Below, piece after piece: positions 9,365 to 18,554 of a stretch of 64,000 nt of DNA. Under the pieces are notes generated by a model. That model was not told where the DNA came from. It did no database searches and saw only the letters and a program-made list of their open reading frames with translations. Location: positions 3,432-67,431 of the forward strand of contig NZ_JBGVSA010000022.1 of the NCBI RefSeq assembly GCF_041807905.1, given 5' to 3'. Position 1 is the stretch's first letter. Every line of letters starts with the position of its first letter. The stretch comes from JBGVSA01 sp041807905 (GTDB lineage Bacteria; Pseudomonadota; Gammaproteobacteria; Burkholderiales; Rhodocyclaceae). The position numbers and the translations under genes are program-made.

Positions 9365-9703
9365 ATGCCGGACGACAAACACTTGCTCTCATCCACTGAC
9401 GACGCGACCAAGCTGCTGACGCTCGTCGCGCTTGGCATTGCAGTCATCGCGGCCTTCCGCGCAGTGCTCAATCTGCAAACTGCGGGCAGCACAACCCGGT
9501 GGCGCGTACGGGCCTTGCCGGAGTCGGTCAATCAGCAGCCCGGCTGCGGCATCTGCCAGGGCGAAATCGGATTCACGCCGCCCGACGAAGCCGTCACCGC
9601 CAAGGCGCTTGCCAAAGCGTTATACGACCGGGGCAGCACCGCAGCGCTCCACGAAACCTCGTACCCCACGCCGGGGTACGTGAGCGTGTTCGTGTGCCAA
9701 TGA
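9365..9703 (+). CDS. Small membrane-anchored hypothetical protein
   Basis: This is a 112-residue protein with one hydrophobic segment near residues 14-32 and a C-terminal domain with three cysteines (CGICQ and a near-terminal Cys). It is probably anchored in the inner membrane by its N-terminus. The chosen ATG has a GGAAG five bases upstream; an in-frame ATG at 9302 is possible but unsupported. I do not recognise a family. The gene is believable but not certain. Confidence 0.5.
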   Translation: MPDDKHLLSSTDDATKLLTLVALGIAVIAAFRAVLNLQTAGSTTRWRVRALPESVNQQPGCGICQGEIGFTPPDEAVTAKALAKALYDRGSTAALHETSYPTPGYVSVFVCQ

Positions 9704-9770
9704 ACCGCATCGCGGCAGCGGCGCACGAGCGCACGCCGCACGAGGCGATCGACATGTATGCTCTGCGGCC

Positions 9771-10382
9771 ATGGACCTGCACACTTGGCTCATCTACACG
9801 CTGGCGGCACTCGGACTATCCCTCTCGCCCGGTCCCAACAGCCTGCTCGCACTCACCCATGGCGCACTCTACGGACGCCGCAAGGCGCTGTGCACCGTTG
9901 CCGGCGGTTCGGTCGGCTTCATCAGCGTCGTGGCGCTGTCGATGTTCGGCATCGGCGCACTGCTCAAGGCCTCGCTGATCTGGCTCGTCGTGCTCAAGTG
10001 GGTGGGCGGAGCGTATCTCGTCTGGCTTGGCGTGCAGGTATGGCGCGCGCCGCCGATCAGCATCCAGCGGAGCGGACTGGCGGCGGCGAGAAGCGGCTGG
10101 TCCATGTTCAGGCAAGGTGCGCTGTCGGCGGTGACCAACCCGAAGTGCATCCTGTTTTTCGCGGCATTTCTGCCGCAGTTCATCGATCCGGCCCGCAGCC
10201 TCGTGCTGCAGTTCGTCATCATGGCCGGCACGTTCGCCACCATCGAATTCATCACCGAGCTGTTCATTGCCAGCGTGGCGCACCGCATCAGCGCATGGCT
10301 GTCGCGCGTGGGCCGCGTCTTCAATCGCGCCTGCGGCGGAATATTCGTGGCGATCGGAGCGGCGCTGCCGCTGCGGGGATGA
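9771..10382 (+). CDS. LysE/RhtB-family amino-acid exporter
   Basis: This is a 203-residue inner-membrane protein with about six hydrophobic segments. It carries the family hallmark near the N-terminus (LSLSPGPNSLL) and the later VTNPKCILFF motif. The family exports amino acids or homoserine lactone-like metabolites. The substrate is not predictable from sequence. The gene converges with the diguanylate cyclase 44 bases downstream. Confidence 0.9.
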   Translation: MDLHTWLIYTLAALGLSLSPGPNSLLALTHGALYGRRKALCTVAGGSVGFISVVALSMFGIGALLKASLIWLVVLKWVGGAYLVWLGVQVWRAPPISIQRSGLAAARSGWSMFRQGALSAVTNPKCILFFAAFLPQFIDPARSLVLQFVIMAGTFATIEFITELFIASVAHRISAWLSRVGRVFNRACGGIFVAIGAALPLRG

Positions 10383-10426
10383 GCAGGCAATCGGGCATTC
10401 CATTGGCGCGGCGACGCCTTCGCTGA

Positions 10427-11863
10427 CTACCCCTCCACCCGATTGCGCCCGCCCGCCTTGGCCCGGTAGAGGCAGTCGTCAGCCACCTTCACCAGCGCTT
10501 CGACGCTCTCCACCGTCGTGGAGGATGTGCTGGCCACGCCGATGCTGACCGTCACCACGCCATTGGCGCCCTTCTCGTGCGGCAGCGCTTGCGCGTGCAC
10601 GGCTTGGCGAACGTTTTCGGCAATGACCAGTGCGCCGGCCAGATCGCACATCGGCAGTATCACGACGAATTCTTCGCCACCATAGCGCGCCGCGCCGTCC
10701 CCCTCACGCCTGCATGCCAGTTGCACTTGCTCGGCGACACGCGCCAGCGCCTTGTCGCCCATGGGGTGACCATAGTGATCGTTGTAGGCCTTGAACTGGT
10801 CGATATCGAGCATCAGGATGGCCAGCTCGCCTCCGCCACGCAGGTGGCGATGCCATTCGGCGCGGGACTTTTCATCGAACCAGCGACGGTTGTGCAAACC
10901 GGTGAGCGCATCGGTGCTGGCCTCGGCACGCAAGCGGTTTTCGACGACATCGAGATGACGCAGATGGCGCGTCAGGCCATAGGCCAATGCCACCGTCGCC
11001 AGATTGAAGAGCAACAGCAGGCCGCTGGTGACGACCGTGCGCGTCTCCCAGGCGCGGAAAATGTCCCTGCGCGGCACATCCATCCCTACCACGACGGGAT
11101 AATTGCCTACCCGCTGATACCCGCGCCAATGCGGTTCGACCTCATCGAATCCGTCGACGACGTATTCCTGCAGGCCAGAGGCGACGAATTGGTGGAAAGC
11201 GCCGAGCTCATCCTGCGAGCCCTCCTGCGAGGCAGGCCACTGCGCCAGCAAGGTGCCGTCGAGCAAGCGGATCGAAACGATTCCGCTCGGCTCCGTCTTC
11301 AGCCCTTCAATGAATCTGTTCAGATGGCGCAGATCCTTGATGACGGCGGCAACGCCGACGACGTTGCCGGCCGAGTCCGTCACGGAGCGGCTCAGCGCCG
11401 TAGCCGGGTGAATGTCGTCGTACGAAGGCAAAAAGGGATGGCTCAGATGAAGCACCCCGGGGGCGGCCATCGCGGCAGTGAAATACTCGCGCCGGGAAAG
11501 ATCGCGCTCTATTTCCGATTCGTTGTGCAGGCTCTGCAACAACTGTCCCTGCACGTCTGTGACGACGATCGTCCCCTCCACCGAGCCCGCCGCATGCCCC
11601 CGGACGAGTGCCGCCAGCGCAGGCCCCGCGATTTCTCGGGCATCCGCCGAGTTCACCACGTTGTTGATGGTCTGCAGCGTCTGGGCGTGGACGTCCAGAT
11701 CGCGGAGCAGTTCGCGCTCCACCATGAGCAGGATGTTCGCGCCGCTCGCCCGTGCATATTCGAGTGCGTCGCGCTTCATGGTCAGCATGTGCCAGCCCGC
11801 GAGCACCGAAACCGCAACAGCCAGCACCATCATTACCGCAAAGACGCGGACCGGCTTGAGCAT
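10427..11863 (-). CDS. Membrane diguanylate cyclase with periplasmic sensor (dCACHE-GGEEF)
   Basis: This protein makes c-di-GMP from GTP. It is 478 residues: a first membrane segment at about 8-28, a periplasmic region of about 240 residues of dCACHE type, a second membrane segment at about 275-298, then a GGEEF domain. The active site RYGGEEFVVI is intact (about 390-396). Five residues before it is an RxxD (REGD), the inhibitory I-site, so product inhibition is expected. I start at 11863 because a GAGGGAG lies nine bases upstream; an ATG at 11899 has only a badly spaced AAGG. The ligand of the sensor domain is unknown. It could supply c-di-GMP to the NfrB glycan synthase further along, but nothing in the sequence links them directly. 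Confidence 0.9.
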   Translation of the reverse strand: MLKPVRVFAVMMVLAVAVSVLAGWHMLTMKRDALEYARASGANILLMVERELLRDLDVHAQTLQTINNVVNSADAREIAGPALAALVRGHAAGSVEGTIVVTDVQGQLLQSLHNESEIERDLSRREYFTAAMAAPGVLHLSHPFLPSYDDIHPATALSRSVTDSAGNVVGVAAVIKDLRHLNRFIEGLKTEPSGIVSIRLLDGTLLAQWPASQEGSQDELGAFHQFVASGLQEYVVDGFDEVEPHWRGYQRVGNYPVVVGMDVPRRDIFRAWETRTVVTSGLLLLFNLATVALAYGLTRHLRHLDVVENRLRAEASTDALTGLHNRRWFDEKSRAEWHRHLRGGGELAILMLDIDQFKAYNDHYGHPMGDKALARVAEQVQLACRREGDGAARYGGEEFVVILPMCDLAGALVIAENVRQAVHAQALPHEKGANGVVTVSIGVASTSSTTVESVEALVKVADDCLYRAKAGGRNRVEG

Positions 11864-12035
11864 GTGGGGACTCCCTCTCAGGGTGGCTCGAATGGACATA
11901 GCCTTGTCTATTCAAACGAATGGGGCCTGCTCCGGACCACTCGATCATAGTCCAGGGAACCCTTTCCTACCGGAGTGGGCTCGGCCGAACGCGTCACGGT
12001 GTGCAGTACTGCGCACGACGGCCAGTATGCACACA

Positions 12036-12074
12036 TCATGACATCCCGTGGTGCATATCGACACGTCGTCATGA
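12036..12074. promoter_or_regulatory. Inverted repeat upstream of the PAP2 lipoprotein gene
   Basis: Two perfect 7-bp arms, TCATGAC and GTCATGA, are set 32 bases apart (about three helix turns), 66-104 bases before the ATG of the phosphatase gene. This spacing would suit a dimeric regulator binding both arms on one DNA face. No known operator is matched, so this is suggestive only. Confidence 0.3.
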
Positions 12075-12139
12075 AGGCTTAGCAATCGCTTCATACACTC
12101 GTGACCGCTTGAAATCACCTCTAGCGGAGCACACCAGAA

Positions 12140-14140
12140 ATGCAGCAGAACGTCCGGCCCTTCCCGGTGGCCACCCTTTTGTCCCTCATCCTGGCGGCAT
12201 TCGCACTCGCCGCGTGCGGCAGCGATGACAATAGCAACGACACCGCAGATGGCACGAGCCCGGCGGTCGTGGCGCCCGCGGCCCCCACCGGCCTCGGCGC
12301 AGAAGAGATCGCAGCCGTTCCGGGCGGCCTTGCCTACGTCGACACGGGCGCGACCAACCAGCGCAATGATCCATGCATGGTCACGCTCAACACCAACGCC
12401 GGTGCGCGTGTGCTGAAGGGCTTTCTCGATGTATGGACGCCCAGCTCGCTGATCGTCGACGCCGGTGTGACGCTGTCGGCCGCCAATGGTTGCGCCGCGG
12501 TCACCCCATCGACATGGACGGGAATCCCGGGCGACGCCACCGACGGCACGGTCAAGAACAGCGCCGTCCACCTGGCCAACATCAACTACGTGGCCACGGT
12601 GACCAATAGCCGTACCAGCGCGCAGGAACTCGCGGCCTACCTGGACGACCGCCGCGGCAAGGGCTACAGCGTCTCGGACGGCATGGGTCCGCTGACCGCC
12701 GCATGGCGCGCCGGCACGCAGCAGACGACCACCGTCACCGCGTTGCCCGCCGACAACGGCGCGGCCGCGATCAATGACGGCGGCAACAACATCGGTGTGG
12801 GCAGCGCCAGCAACACCAATCTCGGCCTGGCCGTCGACTTCATCGCCAACCTGGATTCGGGTTCGACCGAACCGCCCAAGCGCTTCTACAAGTACGCGCG
12901 CCCGTACCGCTGGACGGCGGCCCAGCCCGCTGTGTTCAATGCGCAAGCGGTCGTTGCGCCGTCGCTGGAAAACGCCAAGAGCACCACGCCGTCGACCGAT
13001 GGCGGCTTTCCGAGTGGCCACACGGCCGAAGCCTGGCGCGACACGCTGACCATGGCCTACCTGGTGCCGCAGCGCTACCAGGAACTTGTCACGCGAGCGA
13101 TGGAGATGGGCGAGAACCGCATTCTGGCCGGCATGCATTCGCCGCTGGATGTGATGGGCGGCCGCATCCACGCCACGGCGGTCGTTGCGTACAACCTGAA
13201 TAACTTCAGCTACTACACCGCCAACGCCAAAACGGCCGCCTACAACCAGGCGCAGGCTTACCTGCAGAAGCAGGCCGGCGTGAGCAGCTTCAGCGAGCTG
13301 AACGCGGTTGCGCATTCGGGCACCACCAGCACGGATCGCTTCGCTGACTACGCGGCCAACAAGGCCTTCTACAACCAACGCATGACGTACAACCTGCCGA
13401 AGATTAGCGCCACCAGCGCTGCTGCCACCGTACCGAAAGGCGCCGAGGTGCTGCTGGAAACGCGCCAGCCGTACCTGACTGCCGCCCAGCGCCGCGTCGT
13501 GCTCAAGACCACCGAAATCGACTCCGGCTACCCGCTCGCCAACGATGACGAAGGCTGGGGTCGCCTGAACCTGTTCGCCGCAGCGGACGGGTACGGCGCC
13601 TTCAACGGCGACGTCACGGTGACCATGGACGCCGCGCAGGGGGGCTTTTCCGCCGCGGACAGTTGGAAGAACGACATCGCCGGTGGCGGCCTGCTGACCA
13701 AGAAAGGCTCCGGCACGCTGACGCTGGCGGGCGCCAACACCTGGACCGGCGGCGCAATCGTCGCGGCAGGCACGCTGGCCGGCGCATCGGCCAACGCCTT
13801 CGGCAAGGGCGACGTCTACGTGAGCGGCGGCACGGTCAAGGTGGCTGCAGGTGGCACGCTGACGGTCGGCGGCAAGTACTCGCAACTGGCAAACGGCACG
13901 CTGGAACTCAACCTGGGTAGCGGCTCGCAAGGTCGCCTCGCAGTCAGCGGAGCGATGACCATCGTCGGCGGCACGCTGCACGTCACTTTCGCCAAGGGCT
14001 ACGCCCCGGCTGTGGGCGATGTGCTCAACGTGATCACGGCTGGCAGCCGCAGCGGCACGTTCGCCACGGTCACGGTCGACGGCTTCAAGGCCACGCCGAT
14101 CTACAACGGCAACAACATCCAGATCCGCATCGACGGCTGA
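12140..14140 (+). CDS. Lipoprotein PAP2-type phosphatase fused to autotransporter-like beta repeats
   Basis: This is a 666-residue exported protein. A lipoprotein signal ends at Cys26 (FALAAC). The central domain has the three PAP2/vanadium-haloperoxidase motifs: K-x6-RP at Lys247 to Pro255, PSGH at 291-294, and R327-x5-H333-x3-D337. It should therefore be an active acid phosphatase or haloperoxidase-fold enzyme. From about residue 510 to the end it carries autotransporter-associated beta-strand (PATR) sequence (GSGTLTLAGANTWTGG, then AGTL). No autotransporter barrel follows and no PEP-CTERM tail is present. The protein is probably anchored in the outer membrane with a beta-helical stalk. A terminator follows. 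The substrate is unknown. Confidence 0.85.
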   Translation: MQQNVRPFPVATLLSLILAAFALAACGSDDNSNDTADGTSPAVVAPAAPTGLGAEEIAAVPGGLAYVDTGATNQRNDPCMVTLNTNAGARVLKGFLDVWTPSSLIVDAGVTLSAANGCAAVTPSTWTGIPGDATDGTVKNSAVHLANINYVATVTNSRTSAQELAAYLDDRRGKGYSVSDGMGPLTAAWRAGTQQTTTVTALPADNGAAAINDGGNNIGVGSASNTNLGLAVDFIANLDSGSTEPPKRFYKYARPYRWTAAQPAVFNAQAVVAPSLENAKSTTPSTDGGFPSGHTAEAWRDTLTMAYLVPQRYQELVTRAMEMGENRILAGMHSPLDVMGGRIHATAVVAYNLNNFSYYTANAKTAAYNQAQAYLQKQAGVSSFSELNAVAHSGTTSTDRFADYAANKAFYNQRMTYNLPKISATSAAATVPKGAEVLLETRQPYLTAAQRRVVLKTTEIDSGYPLANDDEGWGRLNLFAAADGYGAFNGDVTVTMDAAQGGFSAADSWKNDIAGGGLLTKKGSGTLTLAGANTWTGGAIVAAGTLAGASANAFGKGDVYVSGGTVKVAAGGTLTVGGKYSQLANGTLELNLGSGSQGRLAVSGAMTIVGGTLHVTFAKGYAPAVGDVLNVITAGSRSGTFATVTVDGFKATPIYNGNNIQIRIDG

Positions 14141-14164
14141 TCGCGCCTGATCCACTTCGCGTGA

Positions 14165-14198
14165 AAAAAGAGCCGGACGCATATCCGGCTCTTTTCTT
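14165..14198 (+). terminator. Rho-independent terminator after the PAP2 gene
   Basis: A stem of about 12 bp (AAAAGAGCCGGA / TCCGGCTCTTTT) with a six-base loop follows the stop by about 25 bases. Its A-rich left arm means it could also act on the other strand. Confidence 0.85.
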
Positions 14199-14322
14199 GT
14201 CCACGTAATCCGCATGGCGGCAGGACGATTTACTACCTAATTTGGAGTGACCACCTCATCCCTCGCGCCAAGGGATCTCGATGCGCCGGCGGCGGTATGG
14301 GCGCACTACATGGGAGCCATGC

Positions 14323-14922
14323 ATGTCGAAAGTCCTCGTCCTCTACTACTCCACCTACGGCCACATCGAAACCATGGCCGGCACCATTGCAGAAGGCGCA
14401 CGCTCCGCAGGCGCCACCGTGGACATCAAACGCGTCCCCGAAACCGCGCCGCCGGACGTCGCCAAAGCCGCCCACTTCAAGCTCGACCAGGCCGCGCCGA
14501 TCGCCAAGATCGATGATCTCGAAGCCTATGACGCAATCATCGTCGGCTGCCCCACGCGCTTCGGCCGCGTGCCCTCGCAAATGGCGGCATTCCTCGACCA
14601 GGCCGGCGGCCTGTGGATGCGCGGCGCACTCCACGGCAAGGTCGGCGGCGCATTCACCTCGACCGCCACGCAGCACGGTGGGCAGGAAATGACGTTGTTC
14701 TCAGTGATCGCCAACCTGCTGCACTTCGGCATGGTCGTCGTCGGCCTACCCTACAGCCACCAAGGGCAGATGTCGCTGGATGAAATCGTCGGCGGCAGCC
14801 CCTACGGCGCCACCACCATCGCCGGTGGCCAAGGCCAGCGCCAACCCAGCCAGATCGACCTCGAAGGCGCCCGCCATCAAGGGCAGTTGATTGCCGAGAC
14901 GGCGAACAAGTTGTTTGGGTGA
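14323..14922 (+). CDS. wrbA: NAD(P)H:quinone oxidoreductase, WrbA type
   Basis: This is a 199-residue flavodoxin-like FMN protein that reduces quinones by two electrons, limiting redox cycling. Family features are the N-terminal phosphate loop (YYSTYGHIETMA), the GCPTRFGRVPSQM motif near residue 80, the TATQHGGQE segment near 115 and the ASPYGATTIAGG-like segment near 165. Length is standard. The start at 14323 is set by homology and by a GGGAG six bases upstream. Confidence 0.94.
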   Translation: MSKVLVLYYSTYGHIETMAGTIAEGARSAGATVDIKRVPETAPPDVAKAAHFKLDQAAPIAKIDDLEAYDAIIVGCPTRFGRVPSQMAAFLDQAGGLWMRGALHGKVGGAFTSTATQHGGQEMTLFSVIANLLHFGMVVVGLPYSHQGQMSLDEIVGGSPYGATTIAGGQGQRQPSQIDLEGARHQGQLIAETANKLFG

Positions 14923-14926
14923 AATC

Positions 14927-14949
14927 CGCAGCCCGGGAGGCGGGCTGCG
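14927..14949 (+). terminator. Hairpin after wrbA
   Basis: A perfect 9-bp stem (CGCAGCCCG / CGGGCTGCG) with a five-base loop lies just past the wrbA stop, without a T-run. It may protect the transcript end or work together with the stronger hairpin that follows. Confidence 0.5.
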
Positions 14950-14958
14950 ATAGAAAAC

Positions 14959-14988
14959 AAAAAGGCCAATCCGAAGATTGGCCTTTTT
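14959..14988. terminator. Bidirectional terminator between wrbA and tRNA-Pro
   Basis: A perfect 13-bp inverted repeat (AAAAAGGCCAATC / GATTGGCCTTTTT) with a CGAA loop. It has A-runs on one side and T-runs on the other, so it can end both the wrbA transcript and the leftward tRNA transcript. Confidence 0.9.
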
Positions 14989-15000
14989 GTTTGGTTCGAT

Positions 15001-15078
<78 letters not shown>

Positions 15079-15184
15079 CACAGGAGCGGGATTATAGCAG
15101 CGATTCGCCATCTGTCCAGAACCGGCGCCACTTTTCGACGCGTCCCATGCAAGGCGCGGGCTTGACGCCTGTCCGCACAACGAC

Positions 15185-17353
15185 TTACTTCCCCGACGAC
15201 TGCTTCTCCGCGATTTCGTGCAGGAGGATTTCCTGCGCGCAACGGCGGGCGCCGCGTGCGCTGCGGCGGCGGTAGTTGGCGGATTCGCCGTCCAGTTCCC
15301 ACGCCTGACAGTTGTCGCCCAGGTAGGCGCGCAGGCCTTCCTTGATGACGCGGCGCTTGAGCTTGGGATCGAGCACGGGGAAAGCCACTTCGATGCGTCG
15401 GAAGAAGTTGCGCTCCATCCAGTCGGCGCTGGACATGTAGACCTTTTCTTCGCCGTCGGCGAGGAAGTAGAACACGCGCGAATGCTCCAGGAAGCGGCCG
15501 ACGATCGAGCGCACGCGAATGTTCTCCGACAGGCCGGGCACACCCGGGCGCAGCGCGCAGGGGCCGCGCACGATGAGTTCGATATCCACGCCGGCGGACG
15601 AGGCGTCGTACAGCGCCTGGATGACTTCGCCCTCGAGCAGCGCGTTCATTTTGGCGATGATTTTGGCGCGTTTGCCGGCACGGGCGTTGGCGGCCTCCTG
15701 GTCGATGGCGGCCACGACGTTGGGCTGCAACGAGAACGGCGCCTGCCACAGGTGGCGCAGCGCTTCGGCGCGGCCCAGGCCGGTGAGCTGCTTGAAGACT
15801 TCGTGTACGTCCGCGCCGATTTCTTCGTTGGCCGTGAGCAGGCCGAAGTCGGTGTAGAAGCGCGCCGTGCGCGGGTGATAGTTGCCGGTGCCCAGGTGCA
15901 CGTAGCGGCGCAGGACGCTGCGGCCGCGCTCGTCGTCTTCGCGGCGCACGATGAGCAGCATCTTGGCGTGCGTCTTGTAGCCGAAAACGCCGTACACCAC
16001 GTGGGCACCCGCCTCTTCCAGCCGCGCCGCCCAGTTGATGTTGGCTTCTTCGTCAAAGCGCGCCATCAGTTCGACGACGACGTTGACTTCCTTACCCTTG
16101 CGCGCGGCGCGCACGAGTTGCTCCATCAGTACCGAATCGGTGCCGGTGCGATACACCGTCATGCGGATGGCGGCGACTTGCGGGTCGTCCGCCGCGGCGT
16201 GCAATAGATCGACGACCGGCGTAAAGCTCTGGAACGGGTGGTGCAGCAATACATCCTGCTTGCGGATGGCAGCGAAGATGTCGCTGTGTGCGCTCAGCAC
16301 CGCAGGCACCGAGGGCTGGAACGGCGGGTACTTGAGGTCGGGGCGATTGACCCAGTCCGGCACCTGCATGAGGCGCACCAGGTTCACGATACCCGGCACG
16401 CGGTACAGCGCTTCGTTCGACAAGCCGAATTGCTGCAGCAGGAAGTCACTCATCTGCGGCGAGCAATTGTCGGCGACTTCAAGCCGTACCGCGCCGCCGT
16501 AATTGCGCTGCTGCAATTCGCCCTGCAATGTGGTGCGCAGGTCTTTCACTTCTTCTTCATCGACGAAGAGGTCGCTGTTGCGGGTGACGCGGAACTGGTA
16601 GCAGCCCAGCACGCACATGCCGCCGAACAGATCACCGACGTGGGCGTGCAGGATCGACGACAGGAACACCGAGCCGTAATCGACGCCGGTCAGCTCGCGC
16701 GGCAGGCGGATGACACGCGGCAGCACGCGCGGCGCCTGCACGATGGCGGCACCTGAATTGCGCCCGAAAGCGTCGCGGCCTTCGAGTTCCACCGCAAAGT
16801 TGAGCGTCTTGTTGAGCACGCGTGGGAACGGGTGCGCCGGATCAAGCCCGACCGGCGTGAGTACCGGCTGGACTTCCTTGACGAAGTATTCGCGAATCCA
16901 TTCGCGCTGGGCGTCGGTCCACAGAGAGCGGCGCAGGAAGACGATTCCCTCCCGCGCCATCGCCGGGAGGATGACATCGTTGAGCAGCCTGTACTGTTCG
17001 GCCACGATGTCGTGCACTTCGGTGCTGATCAGTTTGTAAAGTGCCTGTGGCGCGATGCCGCCGGCCGAGACGGTACCGGACTTGATCTGTTCCTTGACGC
17101 CGGCCACGCGGATTTCGAAGAACTCGTCCAGGTTGCTGGACACGATGCACAGGAATTTGAGTCTTTCGAGCAGCGGCACGCGCTCATCGGCGGCCTGCGC
17201 CAGCACGCGGCGCTGAAATTCCAGCAATGACAGTTCGCGGTTGATCAGTTGATCGAAGGACGCTACGCGTCTCACCTCTGCGGGGATCATGTCTTCGCTT
17301 ATCTCTGAGGGACTCGGAAGTCCCAGATTCTGTGACAGTTTGATGTCATCCAT
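15185..17353 (-). CDS. ppk1: Polyphosphate kinase 1
   Basis: This enzyme reversibly makes inorganic polyphosphate from ATP. The family start (FDQLINRELSLLEFQRRVL) and SSNLDEFFEIRVAG are followed by the catalytic-domain motifs VYGVFGYKTHAKMLLI (the phosphohistidine His), GTGNYHPRTARFYTDFGLLT and FLEHSRVFYF, then VYMSSADWMERN. From the chosen ATG it is 722 residues, about 30 longer than typical PPK1 because of a variable N-terminal stretch. A later ATG (MIPAEVRR) is also possible, and neither start has a good ribosome-binding site. It lies 301 bases downstream of the DUF4434 gene on the same strand and probably has its own promoter. Confidence 0.94.
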   Translation of the reverse strand: MDDIKLSQNLGLPSPSEISEDMIPAEVRRVASFDQLINRELSLLEFQRRVLAQAADERVPLLERLKFLCIVSSNLDEFFEIRVAGVKEQIKSGTVSAGGIAPQALYKLISTEVHDIVAEQYRLLNDVILPAMAREGIVFLRRSLWTDAQREWIREYFVKEVQPVLTPVGLDPAHPFPRVLNKTLNFAVELEGRDAFGRNSGAAIVQAPRVLPRVIRLPRELTGVDYGSVFLSSILHAHVGDLFGGMCVLGCYQFRVTRNSDLFVDEEEVKDLRTTLQGELQQRNYGGAVRLEVADNCSPQMSDFLLQQFGLSNEALYRVPGIVNLVRLMQVPDWVNRPDLKYPPFQPSVPAVLSAHSDIFAAIRKQDVLLHHPFQSFTPVVDLLHAAADDPQVAAIRMTVYRTGTDSVLMEQLVRAARKGKEVNVVVELMARFDEEANINWAARLEEAGAHVVYGVFGYKTHAKMLLIVRREDDERGRSVLRRYVHLGTGNYHPRTARFYTDFGLLTANEEIGADVHEVFKQLTGLGRAEALRHLWQAPFSLQPNVVAAIDQEAANARAGKRAKIIAKMNALLEGEVIQALYDASSAGVDIELIVRGPCALRPGVPGLSENIRVRSIVGRFLEHSRVFYFLADGEEKVYMSSADWMERNFFRRIEVAFPVLDPKLKRRVIKEGLRAYLGDNCQAWELDGESANYRRRSARGARRCAQEILLHEIAEKQSSGK

Positions 17354-17654
17354 ATGACAACCGTTTTGGACACAAGAAAGGCACCCGTTGGTGCATCTGC
17401 GGATGCGCCCGGTAGTGAGCGAAAGGAAGCGATTAACGTGCCTGTTGCCCTGCATCTTGCTACGAGGCGGGCAAAGTGCGCCAGCGGGTATTTCACGTAA
17501 TGACACGGATTCCGCCAAAAGGTTTTGCCGCGTGGGCCAGCGTGAGCGTCCGCAAGAAAGCCAATCATCAGCTCTCTTGGAGCTTCGGCCCAGGCGCACC
17601 GCCGCGTGCCTGCATGTCGACATACGGCGACAGCGCCGGCCGGCGGCGCGCAGC
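17354..17654. other. 301-base gap between the DUF4434 gene and ppk1
   Basis: No supportable gene. Both the ppk1 frame and an overlapping frame stay open here, but the residues are the Arg/Ala-rich noise typical of GC-rich DNA. The ppk1 promoter should lie here. I looked for a PhoB box and found only a half-like element that I do not accept. Confidence 0.5.
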
Positions 17655-18554
17655 TCAATAGGGCAAGGCGCCGCCGATGGCGGGAAGGTAACGCAGGGAG
17701 AAGAAGACGCTGTCCTTGCCATCGGTGCGGCGCGCCAGAATGGCGGCTGCCTCGGCGGGCGGCAGCGGCTCGGCGCGGAAGGCCGAGGCATCGCCGGTCG
17801 AGCGGAAAATCTCGAACACCGTGCCGCTTGCTGCATTGCGGTGCGCGATGGCGTCCAGGTACAGGGCGCGCTCCGATGGGCGCAGGCGCCCTACCCCGGC
17901 ACCGTCCTGCACCCACAGGTTGACGCCCGTCGCGCTCAGCCGGGCCAGCAGACCGGCATAGCGATCCGGCGCCATGTTGCCGACGAAAAAGCTTGTGACG
18001 TACACCGGCCGCTCGCCCAGCGTCCGCAGAAAGCCGACTTCGCGCGCGAGATGCAGCGCCACTACGTCAGCCGCACTGTCGTCGCGCCAGCGTTTGTCGT
18101 CAATCTCGATCGGCAGATACCAGCCGGCGATGGCGTCCTTGCCGATTGCGGCGATCCAGCGCTGCGCCAGCGTGCGGTTGTCATCGGCCATGCGGCGGAA
18201 ATAACCGCCCAACACGTTGCCGGGTTGCTGCTGCCGCTCGAAGAAATCCGGGTCGGCCGACAGCCCCGCGACAATATTCAGACCCGCTGCACGTGCTTCC
18301 TGCACCCGCAGCACCAGCCAGGCGAATGAAGCCTTGTCCGCGAAGGCGTCGCCATAGCGTCCCCATTGCACCACGAGCGTATCGATGCCCTGTGCCCGCA
18401 CGGCGGCGAAGATGGCGGGCCAGCGCTCGGCCGGCACTTCCATGTCGCGCAACTGCGGCTGGTAGATGATGCCGGTCATGGCCTGTGCCCACAGGGGCAA
18501 AGCGAGGGCAAGGCAGGCAGCGAGGCGAAGCAGACGAACCCACGTACAAGCCAT
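17655..18554 (-). CDS. Exported DUF4434 protein, YbcH-like, of the nfr glycan operon
   Basis: This is a 299-residue protein with a signal peptide (cleavage after about residue 25, WAQA). The mature part reads as a TIM-barrel of the DUF4434 type: GIIYQPQLRD, DTLVVQWGRYGD, a central WYLPIEIDD with a candidate acidic catalytic residue, and VYVTSFFVGN. By recall, E. coli has a YbcH-like gene next to nfrA and nfrB, so the linkage is conserved. Its start overlaps the nfrA stop by one base (TAATG) with a GGAGG inside the nfrA end, so translation is coupled. It is probably a periplasmic glycoside hydrolase or lyase that processes the glycan, but no activity can be assigned from sequence. Confidence 0.85.
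   Translation of the reverse strand: MACTWVRLLRLAACLALALPLWAQAMTGIIYQPQLRDMEVPAERWPAIFAAVRAQGIDTLVVQWGRYGDAFADKASFAWLVLRVQEARAAGLNIVAGLSADPDFFERQQQPGNVLGGYFRRMADDNRTLAQRWIAAIGKDAIAGWYLPIEIDDKRWRDDSAADVVALHLAREVGFLRTLGERPVYVTSFFVGNMAPDRYAGLLARLSATGVNLWVQDGAGVGRLRPSERALYLDAIAHRNAASGTVFEIFRSTGDASAFRAEPLPPAEAAAILARRTDGKDSVFFSLRYLPAIGGALPY

Noticed and set aside
11945..14215. 756-codon frame antisense to the PAP2 lipoprotein gene
   Set aside because: Shadow of the sense gene, Arg/Gly/Ala/Val-rich, no signal or motif. The sense frame has a lipobox and catalytic motifs.
17490..17520. Possible PhoB box upstream of ppk1
   Set aside because: The minus strand has one GTGTCAT-like half but the second half does not fit, so I do not call it.
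17354..17836. Upstream extension of ppk1 to 883 codons
   Set aside because: The extension is Arg/Ser/Pro noise and overlaps the DUF4434 gene on the same strand; PPK1 homology begins after 17353.
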